The position numbers were made by a program, and so were the translations under genes. Positions 17,467 to 26,520 of a stretch of 64,000 bases of DNA are shown here, in pieces. Every line of letters begins with the position of its first letter. Positions within the stretch are counted from its first letter, which is position 1. Under the pieces are notes generated by a model, which worked only from the letters and a program-made list of their open reading frames with translations, was not told where the DNA came from and ran no database searches. This DNA comes from Amycolatopsis sp. (lineage in GTDB: Bacteria; Actinomycetota; Actinomycetes; Mycobacteriales; Pseudonocardiaceae). Location: assembly GCF_025464955.1 (NCBI RefSeq), contig NZ_JAODNM010000089.1:1-64000 (forward strand). The letters are read 5' to 3'.

Positions 17467-19016
17467 TCGAAGAGTTCGACTACGTGATCGTCGGCGGCGG
17501 GACGGCAGGATCCGTTGTCGCGGCGAGGCTTTCGGAGAACCCGGCCGTGACGGTGTGCCTGCTCGAGGCCGGCCCGTCCGATGTGGACGATCCGGCGGTG
17601 CTGGAGCTGACCAAGTGGATGGCGCTGCTGGAATCGGGCTATGACTGGGACTACCCCGTCGAGCCGCAGGAATCGGGCAACTCGTTCCTGCGCCACGCCA
17701 GGGCGCGGGTGCTGGGCGGCTGCTCATCGCACAACTCCTGCATCGCGTTCTGGGCGCCGGCCGAGGACCTCGACGAGTGGGCGTCGCTCGGACTGCCCGG
17801 GTGGTCCGCCGCCGACATCCATCCGCTCTACAAACGGCTGGAGACCAACGACGGCCCCGGAGACCACCACGGCCGCTCCGGACCGGTGACGATCCGCTCG
17901 GTCCCACCGCACGACCCGGCCGGGGTCGCGCTGCTGCGCGCGTGCGAGGAAGCCGGCATCCCGCGCACCGAGTTCAACTCCGGCAAGACCGTCACCCATG
18001 GGGCGAACTGGTTCCAGATCAACGCGCGTGAGGACGGGACACGCTCTTCGGCGTCGGTGTCCTATCTGCACCCGATCATCGGTGAGCGGACCAACCTGGA
18101 GATCCGCACCGGGGCGCGAGCGAAGAAGCTCACCTTCGGCGGCAAGCGCTGCACCGGTGTCGAGTACCTCGCCGAGGACCTGATCCACCACGTGACCCTC
18201 AAGGCGCGCCGCGAAGTCATCGTCAGCTCCGGCGCGATCGACACCCCGAAACTGCTGATGCTCTCGGGAATCGGGCCCGCCGCGCACCTGCGCGAAGTCG
18301 GAGTGGACGTGCTTGTCGACTCCCCCGGTGTCGGCGAGAACCTGCAGGACCATCCCGAAGGTGTGATCCAGTGGGACGCGTTGCAGCCGATGGTCACCGA
18401 CTCCACCCAGTGGTGGGAAATCGGCATCTTCACCAGCACCGAGGACGGCCTCGACCGGCCTGATCTGATGTTCCACTACGGCTCCGTTCCGTTCGATATG
18501 AACACGCTGCGCCACGGCTACCCGACCACCGAAAACGGCTTCTGCCTGACACCGAACGTCACCCGAAGCCGCTCCACGGGCACAGTTCGGCTGCGCAGCA
18601 GGGACTTCCGGGACAAACCGAAGGTCGACCCGCGCTACTTCAGCGACCCGCACGACATCCGCGTGATGACCTACGGAATCAAGCTGGCGCGCCGAATCGT
18701 GGAGCAGCCGGCGATGGACGAATGGGCGGGCACCGAACTCGCGCCCGGCCGCGACGTGAAGACCGACGACGAGATCGCCGACTACCTCCGCAAGACGCAC
18801 AACACCGTCTATCACCCCTCCTGCACCGCGAAAATGGGCGGTGACAACGATCCGCTGGCCGTGCTCGACGAGCGCCTGCGCGTGCGCGGGGTGGACGGAC
18901 TACGGGTGGCCGACGGCTCGGCCATGCCGTTCCTGGTCGCGGTGAACCCGTGCATCACCACGATGGCGATCGGCGAAAAATGCGCCGACCTGATCACGGA
19001 GGATGCAACGGGCTGA
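17463..19016 (+). CDS. GMC-family flavoprotein oxidoreductase (choline dehydrogenase-like)
   Basis: This 517-residue FAD enzyme has the dinucleotide-binding motif VIVGGGTAGSVVAARLSE at the N-terminus. Other motifs are HARARVLGGCSSHN near residue 80, the second GMC signature VSSGAIDTPKLLMLSGIGP, and the C-terminal active-site region HNTVYHPSCTAKMGG with NPCITTMAIGEKCADLI. Its GTG start overlaps the permease stop. With the aldehyde dehydrogenase of the same cluster it would oxidise choline via betaine aldehyde to glycine betaine. The GGCSSHN variant replaces the GGSSSIN seen in E. coli BetA, so the alcohol substrate should be treated as unproven. Confidence 0.88.
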   Translation: MIEEFDYVIVGGGTAGSVVAARLSENPAVTVCLLEAGPSDVDDPAVLELTKWMALLESGYDWDYPVEPQESGNSFLRHARARVLGGCSSHNSCIAFWAPAEDLDEWASLGLPGWSAADIHPLYKRLETNDGPGDHHGRSGPVTIRSVPPHDPAGVALLRACEEAGIPRTEFNSGKTVTHGANWFQINAREDGTRSSASVSYLHPIIGERTNLEIRTGARAKKLTFGGKRCTGVEYLAEDLIHHVTLKARREVIVSSGAIDTPKLLMLSGIGPAAHLREVGVDVLVDSPGVGENLQDHPEGVIQWDALQPMVTDSTQWWEIGIFTSTEDGLDRPDLMFHYGSVPFDMNTLRHGYPTTENGFCLTPNVTRSRSTGTVRLRSRDFRDKPKVDPRYFSDPHDIRVMTYGIKLARRIVEQPAMDEWAGTELAPGRDVKTDDEIADYLRKTHNTVYHPSCTAKMGGDNDPLAVLDERLRVRGVDGLRVADGSAMPFLVAVNPCITTMAIGEKCADLITEDATG

Positions 19017-19127
19017 GCTGGCGCCGGGGAGTCACGCAGGTGAGAAGAATTGCGCGATCATGCGAACTGTCTCATCAGGCCAGCCCGCTACCTGGTCGCA
19101 ACGGCCGTGGCAAGCGAGTTCCTGATC

Positions 19128-19800
19128 TCACAGAGCGTGGACGAAGGACTCCAGGATCCGAACCAACAAGGCCCTGGCATCGTCTCCTTCCGACGCACTC
19201 CCAGAGTGCATCGAAGTACCTGCCGTAGAGCTGTACTCGTGCTGGCGCAACCCGTGCGCGAAGCGCAGCTTCGGTCACCAGGATCTCGACCTGCTTTCCC
19301 TCCTGGTGCAACACCTGCTGTCGATCCATGCGCGCCTTGACCGCCTGGTCGGTATCGGTTGGCGACGAGTGGAACTTGCTCAGGGATTCGAAAACGCAGC
19401 GAGCGTACTCAGCGGTTTACAGGAGGCCCGGGACCAGCGTGAGTGAGAAGACTCGGATTCGGTGGGCTGCTTGCTCGGCTTGGCCAACACTCTCCTGCAC
19501 AGCGCGATGCCCGACCCGTAGCTGACGATTCCAGCGGGCTTCCTCAATGCGGATCGCACGGAGCGCGTTGCGCAGCTCTTCCTTCTGTTCGGGTCCGATA
19601 TCGAGGGCTTCGCCGAGCGCGACGATGTCGGCGTCGGTGACGGACTGCTTCGCGTTCTCGATTCGAGATATCTTCGAAGCCTGCCAACCGAGCTGCTGCG
19701 CGAGCTTCTTGCCGGAGACGTCGGCAGAGTCGCGGAGCAGCCGCAGTTGGTCACCGAAGGCAAGCCGGCGTTGCGCGCGTGTGCTCGGCGAGTCCCACGT
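19128..19800 (-). pseudogene. XRE-family regulator (DUF5753 type), decayed
   Basis: The frame reads LAFGDQLRLLRDSADVSG and then KKLAQQLGWQASKISRIEN, a standard XRE helix-turn-helix. It continues to FSLTLVPGLL followed by TAA at 19417-19419. The normal family sequence at that point is GLLQTAEYAR, and TAEYARCVFESLSKF follows in the same frame. The stop is therefore a glutamine codon (CAA) changed to TAA. Farther on, much of the DUF5753 domain is missing, and the end (ASEGDDARALLVRILESF) lies in another frame. No in-frame start precedes the helix-turn-helix. Nonsense change, deletion and frameshift together show a dead gene. Confidence 0.75.
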
Positions 19801-19915
19801 TCACGGAGCCGAGTCCCACACTGAGCAGCGGCGATCATGGGGTTTTCACAGCAAGTCACAGGGGACGGACAGCTGAAACCCGCGTTGCTCCCAGCTTCTC
19901 CTGGCGTGATGGGGT

Positions 19916-20895
19916 ATGCGCAAACGGCCGATCCTGCTCAGCCTCGCCGGTGCCACCACAGCCGCGGTCATCCTGACCGCGACGCTCGTGGTCGCGCCGG
20001 CGATCCGCGCCGACAGGACGATGCCGCCGCGGCGGTGCCGACACCGCTGATGACGTCGAGCATCCCGCTTCCGACCAGCACCCCCACGCCGACGCCGACG
20101 CCGAGTCCGACCCCCACGCCCACTGCCCAGCCGCTGTCGGAATCGGCACAGGAAATGCTCGTCAAACAGGTCACCGGTGCGGTGGTGGGAGCGTCGCGGG
20201 GCGCCCAGGTCGGCTTCGAGGTGTACGACCGGGATCTCGGGACGAGCGGGGAGGTGCTGGCCGGCTCGAACGCTGACACCCCTCTCTACACGGCGTCCGT
20301 CGTCAAGCTCCTGATCGCCATCGACGCGTTGCACAGCAACAACTGGCAGCCGCTTTCGGCGACCGACAGCGACGAGCTCGCCGAGATGCTGGAAGGGAGC
20401 AACGACGGCGACGCCTCGGCGTTCTGGGAGCGCGACGGCGGCAATGCGATCATCACCCGCATGGTCGGCCTCATCGGGCTCAAACACACGCTCCTGCCGA
20501 GCATCGTCGGCCAGTGGGGCATGGCGAAGATGAGCGCGAGTGACGTCGTCGCGGTCTACCAGTTCATCGACAACACCATGCCGGCCAGCGCGAAATCGAC
20601 CATCATGGACGCGCTGTACCACGCCAAGGAGACCGCCGACGACGGTTTCCCGCAGTACTTCGGCATCCCTGCCGGACTGCCGAACTCGACCTGGTCGATC
20701 AAGCAGGGCTGGATGATCCTCAAGAGCGCGGTCGTACTGAACACGACGGGTGTCGTCGGTGCCGACAACCGGTACGTCGTAGTGCTGATGACCAGCCAAT
20801 CCGCGTACACGAGCTACGCGAAGGGCCGTGCCGCCGTCTCCGCCGGGATCGCCGCGTTGAAACCGTCACTCACGTTGGTCTCGAAAACCGGCTGA
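19916..20895 (+). pseudogene. Secreted serine hydrolase (class A beta-lactamase-like) with frame break after the signal peptide
   Basis: An ATG at 19916 opens MRKRPILLSLAGATTAAV and continues to VVAPAIRAD, a convincing signal peptide or anchor. This frame stops at 20048-20050. The mature domain lies in the adjacent frame from about 20015 (QDDAAAAVPTPL), through a Thr/Pro-rich linker, to the stop at 20895. It contains the serine-hydrolase SxxK motif in TASVVKLLIAIDAL and a KQGW box near the end, as in LppW-like proteins. One base appears to be missing near 20011. The in-frame ATG at 20050 would make a product without an export signal. It may be a true mutation or a sequence error. Confidence 0.62.
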
Positions 20896-20916
20896 GCGCG
20901 AAACGCGCTCAGCCGG
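20888..20916. terminator. Hairpin terminator after the serine hydrolase
   Basis: CCGGCTGAGCGCG (20888-20900) and CGCGCTCAGCCGG (20904-20916) form a perfect 13-bp stem with an AAA loop. The hydrolase stop codon lies within the first arm. It separates this gene from the convergent RNA methyltransferase gene. Confidence 0.8.
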
Positions 20917-20955
20917 TCGTCAAACGCACTCGGGCGCGCGCGAAGTGCACTCGGG

Positions 20956-22149
20956 TCACTGGAGCAGGGCGACGCACTCCACGTGGTGGGTCATCGGGAA
21001 GGTGTCGAACGCGCGGAGGTCGGCGAGGGCGTAGCCGTGCTCGGCGAAGGTGGCGATGTCACGGGCCAGCGCGGCCGGATCGCAGGCCACGTAGACGATC
21101 CGGTCCGGGGCGCCTTCGACGATGGCCTCCACGACCGCCTTGCCCGCGCCCTTGCGCGGCGGGTCGAGGACGACGACGTCGACGGGCCGCACCGCGGTGC
21201 GCAGTTCCTGCTCGACACGGCCGTTCCGCCAGCGGACCTGCGGCAGGTCCGTCAGCGCGGCCTCGCCGTCGGTCACCGCGCGCCGGCCGGACTCGATGGC
21301 GAGAACCTCGCCCTCAGGGCCGACCTGCTCGGCGAGCACGGACGCGAAGAGCCCGACGCCCGCGTAGAGATCCCAAGCGCGGCCACCCTTCGGCGCCTCC
21401 GCCCACTCAGCGACGAGCCCGGCGAGGGTCTCGGCCGCGGCCGGGTGCACCTGCCAGAACCCGTGCGCGTCCATCCGCCAGTCGCGGCCCACCGCGTGCT
21501 GCATGGCGTTTCCGCCCTTGAGCTGACGGGCTCGGACCTTCCCGCGCACGGTCGAGAGCTCCCGGACGTGCACCTTCTGGTCACCATCGCTGGTGACCTC
21601 CATCTCCGCGCCCGGCCGCCACTTGCGCGCCAGAACCTCGTCCAGCGTGCCGGGGACGGTGATCAGGCAGTCGTCGATCGGCACGACACGGTGGCTGTGG
21701 TGCGCGCGTAGTCCCGCGCGGCCGTCACCATCGGCGACCAGCCGCACGCGGCTCCGCCAGCCCAGCGCACCGCCGGGCATCTCCTCGACGGTGACTTCAC
21801 GTTCGATCCCGGCGAGCCGCTGCAGCTGCTCGGCGACCACGCGGCCCTTGAGCTCGCGCTGGAACTTCGGCGTGGCGTGCTGCCAGTCGCAGCCGCCGCA
21901 GAGCCCCGGCGCCGCGAGTGGACAGGGTGCCTCGACCCGCTCCGGGATCGGCTTGACCACCCGGACGGCATCGGCCCGGCAGAACGAACCGCCGTTGTCC
22001 TCGGTGACCTCGGCGAGGACCTGCTCGCCAGGGAGCGCGTGCCGGACGAACACCACCCGGCCCTCCGCCCGGGAGACGCAGTGGCCGCCGTGGGCCACCG
22101 GCCCTACCTCGAGCTCGAGCGTGCGGCCGGTCCAGTCTTCTTTAGTCAC
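20956..22149 (-). CDS. TrmA/RumA-family RNA 5-methyluridine methyltransferase
   Basis: The 397-residue protein has an N-terminal TRAM domain (about 5-60). A cysteine cluster CPLAAPGLCGGCDWQH could hold an iron-sulfur cluster, and a SAM-binding Rossmann fold follows (DLYAGVGLFASVLAEQ). The catalytic region has LDPPRKGAG and VACDPAALARD, with the nucleophilic cysteine. These enzymes methylate C5 of specific uridines in rRNA or tRNA; the exact site cannot be assigned. It corresponds in position to Rv2689c of M. tuberculosis. Its start overlaps the stop of the upstream permease by four bases. Confidence 0.9.
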   Translation of the reverse strand: MTKEDWTGRTLELEVGPVAHGGHCVSRAEGRVVFVRHALPGEQVLAEVTEDNGGSFCRADAVRVVKPIPERVEAPCPLAAPGLCGGCDWQHATPKFQRELKGRVVAEQLQRLAGIEREVTVEEMPGGALGWRSRVRLVADGDGRAGLRAHHSHRVVPIDDCLITVPGTLDEVLARKWRPGAEMEVTSDGDQKVHVRELSTVRGKVRARQLKGGNAMQHAVGRDWRMDAHGFWQVHPAAAETLAGLVAEWAEAPKGGRAWDLYAGVGLFASVLAEQVGPEGEVLAIESGRRAVTDGEAALTDLPQVRWRNGRVEQELRTAVRPVDVVVLDPPRKGAGKAVVEAIVEGAPDRIVYVACDPAALARDIATFAEHGYALADLRAFDTFPMTHHVECVALLQ

Positions 22150-24251
22150 TGAGTACTTTCTTTATCGGACGTTTCCTGCTGGGGCGTTTTCGGGCTGGCA
22201 GCAGCTTCTTTGACAGCGGCGTTCTTGGTCGCCGCGGCCTGGGCGGCGGACCGCACGGCGTCGGCGGAATAACCGCGGCGCACGTCACCGGCCGCGGCCA
22301 GCGACCGGCGCTTGTCCCGCGCCAGCCGCTTCACCGAGGACTCGAGCTGCCAAGGCACGCTCGCCACGATGACTCCGGGCTGGAACAGCAGCCTTCCCTT
22401 GAGCCGCAGCGCGCTCTGGTTGTGGAGCACCTGCTCCCACCAGCGTCCCACGACGTACTCCGGGATGAACACGGTGACGACGTTGCGCGGGTTGTCGCCG
22501 CGGACGCGCTTGACGTAGTCGAGGACCGGTTTGGTGATCTCGCGGTAGGGCGACTCGACGACCTTGAGCGGCACCTTGAAACCGTGCTTGTCCCAGGCGG
22601 CGACCAGCGCCCGTGTGTCGGCGTCGTCGACGTTGACGGTGACCGCCTCGAGCACATCGGGGCGGACGGCCATCGCGTAGGCGAGAGCACGCAGGGTCGG
22701 CTTGTGGATCTTCGAGACCAGCACGATGGCGTGGTTGCGCGAAGGCAGCACGGCCGGCTTCTGGTCGGTCTCCGCCAGCTCGGCGGACACCCTGTCGTAG
22801 TGCCGGCGGATCGCGGTCATCAACAGGTAGATCGCCACCATCGCGGCGATCGCGATCCACGCGCCGAGCAGGAACTTGGTGATCAGCACGATCACCAGCA
22901 CGGTCCCGGTCATCGTCAGGCCGACCGCGTTGACCGTCTGCGAGCGCCGCATCCGGCGCCGGATGTTCGGGTCCTTTTCCTTGGCCAGCAATCGGTTCCA
23001 GTGCCGGATCATGCCGGTCTGGCTGACCGTGAACGAGACGAACACCCCGACGATGTAGAGCTGGATGAGCCGGGTGACCTCGGCGTCGAAGGCGATGATC
23101 AGCACCAGCGCGAACGCGGCGAGGCCGATGATGCCGTTCGAGAAGGCCAGCCGGTCACCGCGGGTGTGCAGCTGGCGCGGCAGATACCGGTCCTGCGCCA
23201 GGATCGAGCCCAGCACGGGGAAGCCGTTGAACGCGGTGTTCGCGGCCAGCAGCAGGATGATGCCGGTGCTGAAGGAGATGTAGTAGAACGCCGGCGGGAA
23301 GTGCGCGAACACCGCGTGCGCGATCTGCGCGACGATGGTCTTCTGCTGGTAGCCCGCCGGCGCGCCGGCCAGCTGGGTGGCCGGGTCCTCGGCGAAGTTG
23401 ACCTTCGTCAGGACCGCCAGCGTGATGATCCCGATCAGCATGGTGACCGCGAGCACGCCCATCAGCAGCAGCGTGGTCGCCGCGTTCTTCGACTTGGGTT
23501 TCTGGAAGGCCGGGACGCCGTTGCTGATCGCCTCGACCCCGGTCAGCGCCGCGGCTCCGGAGGAGAACGACCGCAGAATCAGGAAGACGAAGGCGAACCC
23601 GACCGGCGAGGCCTCGGCGTGCAGGGTGAACCCGGCGCTCTCGGCCCGGATGCTGGTCCCCGTCGCGGCCTCGACCAGGCCCCAGGCCACCATGATCATG
23701 ATGCCGATGATGAACCCGTAGGTCGGGATGGCGAAGGCCTTCCCCGACTCCCGGATGCCGCGGAGGTTCAGCGCGGCGAGCACCGCCACGATCACCACCG
23801 AGACGATCACCTTGTGCTGGTCGACCCAGGGCACCGCCGACCCGATGTTCGCGACACCGGACGAAGTGGACACTGCCACCGTCAGCACGTAGTCGACGAG
23901 CAGGGCGCTGGCCACGGTCAGGCCGAACCTGCCGCCCAGGTTCGTCGTCGCGACCTCGTAGTCACCGCCGCCGCTGGGATAGGCATGCACGTTCTGCCGG
24001 TAGGAGGCGACCACCACCAGCATCACGATGGCAACCGCGACCCCGATCCACGGCGCGAGCGCGTAGGCGGACAGGCCCGCCACGCTCAGCGTCAGAAAGA
24101 TCTCTTCCGGGGCATATGCGACAGATGACAACGCATCGGACGCGAAGATGGGCAGCGCGATGCGCTTGGGCAACAGCGTATGGGATAACCGGTCACTGCG
24201 GAACGGCTGGCCTAGGACCAGCCTTTTCAGCGCGGTCGGAAACTTCGACAC
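22146..24251 (-). CDS. APC-superfamily permease, candidate potassium transporter
   Basis: This 701-residue protein has about 12 transmembrane helices in its first 480 residues and a roughly 200-residue soluble C-terminal part. Early motifs are FASDALSSVAYAPEE and YPSGGGDYEVA. The layout of permease core plus cytoplasmic domain resembles KimA-type potassium/proton symporters of the APC superfamily. The gene is divergent from ceoB and ceoC, whose RCK proteins regulate potassium channels and transporters. The same arrangement exists in M. tuberculosis (Rv2690c, Rv2691, Rv2692). Transport of potassium is inference; amino-acid transport is the usual database label. Confidence 0.85.
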   Translation of the reverse strand: MSKFPTALKRLVLGQPFRSDRLSHTLLPKRIALPIFASDALSSVAYAPEEIFLTLSVAGLSAYALAPWIGVAVAIVMLVVVASYRQNVHAYPSGGGDYEVATTNLGGRFGLTVASALLVDYVLTVAVSTSSGVANIGSAVPWVDQHKVIVSVVIVAVLAALNLRGIRESGKAFAIPTYGFIIGIMIMVAWGLVEAATGTSIRAESAGFTLHAEASPVGFAFVFLILRSFSSGAAALTGVEAISNGVPAFQKPKSKNAATTLLLMGVLAVTMLIGIITLAVLTKVNFAEDPATQLAGAPAGYQQKTIVAQIAHAVFAHFPPAFYYISFSTGIILLLAANTAFNGFPVLGSILAQDRYLPRQLHTRGDRLAFSNGIIGLAAFALVLIIAFDAEVTRLIQLYIVGVFVSFTVSQTGMIRHWNRLLAKEKDPNIRRRMRRSQTVNAVGLTMTGTVLVIVLITKFLLGAWIAIAAMVAIYLLMTAIRRHYDRVSAELAETDQKPAVLPSRNHAIVLVSKIHKPTLRALAYAMAVRPDVLEAVTVNVDDADTRALVAAWDKHGFKVPLKVVESPYREITKPVLDYVKRVRGDNPRNVVTVFIPEYVVGRWWEQVLHNQSALRLKGRLLFQPGVIVASVPWQLESSVKRLARDKRRSLAAAGDVRRGYSADAVRSAAQAAATKNAAVKEAAASPKTPQQETSDKESTQ

Positions 24252-24376
24252 GGCGAGAGCCTAACCCCATGCGGTACACGGTAGGTTCGGCGCTGGTATG
24301 TCGAGGGCATGCCGTGGGCTTGGCGCGCGGTTCACCGCGTGGATCGCTGTACTTGATTCCAATGAGGAGGCTGGGC

Positions 24377-25042
24377 GTGCACGTGGTGATCATGGGCTGC
24401 GGCCGGGTGGGCGCATCCCTGGCCGCGGCGCTGGAGCGCCTCGGTCATGAAGTGGCCGTCATCGACAAGAACCCGCAGGCCTTCCGGCGGCTGGGGACCG
24501 ATTTCCACGGCCAGCAGGTGGTCGGGGTCGGCTTCGACCGGAAGGTGCTGATCGACGCCGGGATCGAGCGGGCGAGCGCGTTCGCCGCGGTGTCCAGCGG
24601 TGACAACTCGAACATCATCTCGGCGCGGGTGGCCAGAGAGAACTTCGGCGTCGAGAAGGTGGTCGCGCGGATCTACGACCACAAGCGCGCCGCCGTCTAC
24701 GAACGGCTGGGCATCCCCACCGTCGCGACGGTGCCGTGGACGACCGACCGCTTCCTGCGGGTGCTGCTGCCCGACGGTGTCGCGTCGGCGTGGCGTGACC
24801 CGTCCGGCAACGTGGCGCTGCTGCAGCTGCCGGTCGACAGCTCCTGGTACGGCCACAGCGTCAGCAACCTCCAGAGCGCCACCGGCTCACGCGTGGCCTT
24901 CATCGTCCGGGTCGGCACCTGCGTGCTGCCGGATTCCAAAACCGTCCTGCAGGACGGCGACGAGGTCTACGTGGCCGCGCGGTCGGGCACGGTCAGTGAC
25001 GTGACGGCGGTCGCCCAGCGCGCGCCGGAAGAGGAGGGCTGA
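24377..25042 (+). CDS. ceoB: TrkA-family potassium regulatory protein CeoB
   Basis: This 221-residue cytoplasmic protein has an RCK_N Rossmann domain beginning VHVVIMGCGRVGASLAAAL. The acidic residue AVIDKN follows the second strand, and an RCK_C domain occupies the last 80 residues. Such proteins bind NAD(H) or nucleotides and gate Trk/Ktr-type potassium transporters. I chose the GTG at 24377 because AGGAGG lies 6 bp upstream and the Rossmann fold begins there. An upstream ATG in the AGGAGG would be too early. It overlaps ceoC as TGATG, so the two are co-translated. It matches Rv2691 in place. Confidence 0.92.
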   Translation: MHVVIMGCGRVGASLAAALERLGHEVAVIDKNPQAFRRLGTDFHGQQVVGVGFDRKVLIDAGIERASAFAAVSSGDNSNIISARVARENFGVEKVVARIYDHKRAAVYERLGIPTVATVPWTTDRFLRVLLPDGVASAWRDPSGNVALLQLPVDSSWYGHSVSNLQSATGSRVAFIVRVGTCVLPDSKTVLQDGDEVYVAARSGTVSDVTAVAQRAPEEEG

Positions 25043-25698
25043 TGCGGGTCGCGATTGCCGGCGCGGGCGCCGTAGGGCGTTCGATCGCCGCCGAGCTGAT
25101 CGACGGACGGCACCAGGTGATGCTCATCGAGCGGGAGATCGACCAGTTCGAACCCGCGATCGTCGAGCAGGCCGACTGGGTGCTCGGGGACGCGTGCGAG
25201 GTTTCGCTGCTGGAGGAGTCCGGGCTCCAGGAGTGCGACGTCGTCATCGCGGCCACCGGCGACGACAAGGCCAACCTCGTCGTGTCGCTACTGGCCAAGA
25301 CCGAGTTCGCGGTGCGGCGCGTGGTGGCCCGGGTGAACAACCCCGCCAACGAGTGGCTCTTCAACGACGCCTGGGGGGTCGACGTCGCGGTGTCCACGCC
25401 GCGCATGCTCGCCGCGATGGTCGAAGAGGCGGTCAGCGTGGGTGACCTCGTGCGGCTGATGACCTTCCGGCAGAGCCAGGCGAACCTGGTGGAAATCACC
25501 CTCCCGGAGGAGACCCCGCTCGCGGGCAAGTCGGTCAGCGAGCTCGAACTGCCCCGCGACGCGGCACTGGTGACCATCCTCCGCGGTGACCGGGTGATCG
25601 TCCCGACCCCGGAGGACCCGCTGGAGGCGGGCGACGAACTGCTGTTCGTCGCGACCTCCGACGTCGAGCCGGAAATCCGGACCGCGCTCGGTTACTGA
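25042..25698 (+). CDS. ceoC: TrkA-family potassium regulatory protein CeoC
   Basis: This 218-residue protein is a paralogue of CeoB with the same RCK_N (MRVAIAGAGAVGRSIAAELI, MLIERE) and RCK_C (LPEETPLAGKSVSEL) domains. The start overlaps the ceoB stop by one base. Two half-length RCK proteins from one operon probably assemble into a mixed ring, as a single long TrkA would do with its duplicated domains. There is no TrkH/TrkG membrane subunit in the window. The divergent APC permease is the nearest transporter candidate. It corresponds to Rv2692. Confidence 0.92.
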   Translation: MRVAIAGAGAVGRSIAAELIDGRHQVMLIEREIDQFEPAIVEQADWVLGDACEVSLLEESGLQECDVVIAATGDDKANLVVSLLAKTEFAVRRVVARVNNPANEWLFNDAWGVDVAVSTPRMLAAMVEEAVSVGDLVRLMTFRQSQANLVEITLPEETPLAGKSVSELELPRDAALVTILRGDRVIVPTPEDPLEAGDELLFVATSDVEPEIRTALGY

Positions 25699-25705
25699 AC
25701 CAGGC

Positions 25706-25749
25706 AAAGTAAAGGCCCTCACTCGAATCCGGGTGAGGGCCTTTACTTT
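25706..25749. terminator. Bidirectional terminator between ceoC and DUF3159 genes
   Basis: AAAGTAAAGGCCCTCAC (25706-25722) pairs perfectly with GTGAGGGCCTTTACTTT (25733-25749) around a 10-nt loop. The A-rich and T-rich ends provide a U tract in both directions. It lies in the 61-bp gap between two convergent genes. Confidence 0.93.
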
Positions 25750-25759
25750 CAGTTGAAGA

Positions 25760-26506
25760 TCAGAGGTCGGAGGCCGGCGCTTGGGCGTACTTCTCCCGCA
25801 GCCGCGCCTCGGCTTCGGCGTCGGTCTCGGGCTTCGGCGCCTCGGCCGCGGCTTCCTCGATCGCCTTGAGCCGCTTGTCGGACCGGCGCACGGCCCAGAC
25901 CACGACCAGCAGACCCAGCCCGTAGAGCGGGTACCCCATGGCGATCTTCGCGAAGGCCAGCCAGCCGGTGTAGTTCGCGTCGTAGAGCCAGCGCTGGACG
26001 ATGAACCGCGCGCCGAACACCGCGGCCATGGCCAGAGTGGCGACGTCGTAGCCGAAGCGTGAGGGCTTGTCGTTGCGCCAGGCCTGCCCGGTGCCGTTGA
26101 TGAGGTTCCAGATGACGCCGGCCAGCGGGCGGCGGACGGCTACGGACAGCAGGAAAACGCCGCAGTAGACCAGGCTCGCCCAGATCCCGAACAGGAAGAA
26201 GCCCTTGGCCGAGCCTGTCCGGTGGGCGATGAACGCCGCGATCGCGATCCCGAAGAACCCGGAGATCGCCGGCTGCAACGACTCCTTGCGGACCAGGCGC
26301 AGCACGACGATGGCCACCGCGCTGCCCACCGCGCTCCAGATGCCCACCGTCAGCCCGAAGAAGGTGTTCGCCAGCACGAACACCAACACCGGCACGGACG
26401 AATACAGCAGACCGGCGATGCCGCCCATCTGCTCGAGCATCGTCGGCGGGGTCTCTTCGCCGGCTACCGGTTCTTTCTCGTCACCGCTGGGGGCGGGTTC
26501 AGTCAC
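25760..26506 (-). CDS. DUF3159 membrane protein
   Basis: This 248-residue protein has an acidic N-terminal tail, about six transmembrane helices between residues 30 and 205, and a charged C-terminal tail. It is the actinobacterial DUF3159 family, corresponding to Rv2693c. The function is unknown. It probably shares a transcript with the OB-fold gene 15 bp upstream, an association kept in mycobacteria. The conserved position next to potassium and sigma-factor genes does not define a role. Confidence 0.85.
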   Translation of the reverse strand: MTEPAPSGDEKEPVAGEETPPTMLEQMGGIAGLLYSSVPVLVFVLANTFFGLTVGIWSAVGSAVAIVVLRLVRKESLQPAISGFFGIAIAAFIAHRTGSAKGFFLFGIWASLVYCGVFLLSVAVRRPLAGVIWNLINGTGQAWRNDKPSRFGYDVATLAMAAVFGARFIVQRWLYDANYTGWLAFAKIAMGYPLYGLGLLVVVWAVRRSDKRLKAIEEAAAEAPKPETDAEAEARLREKYAQAPASDL

Positions 26507-26520
26507 GATGTGGTTACCAC

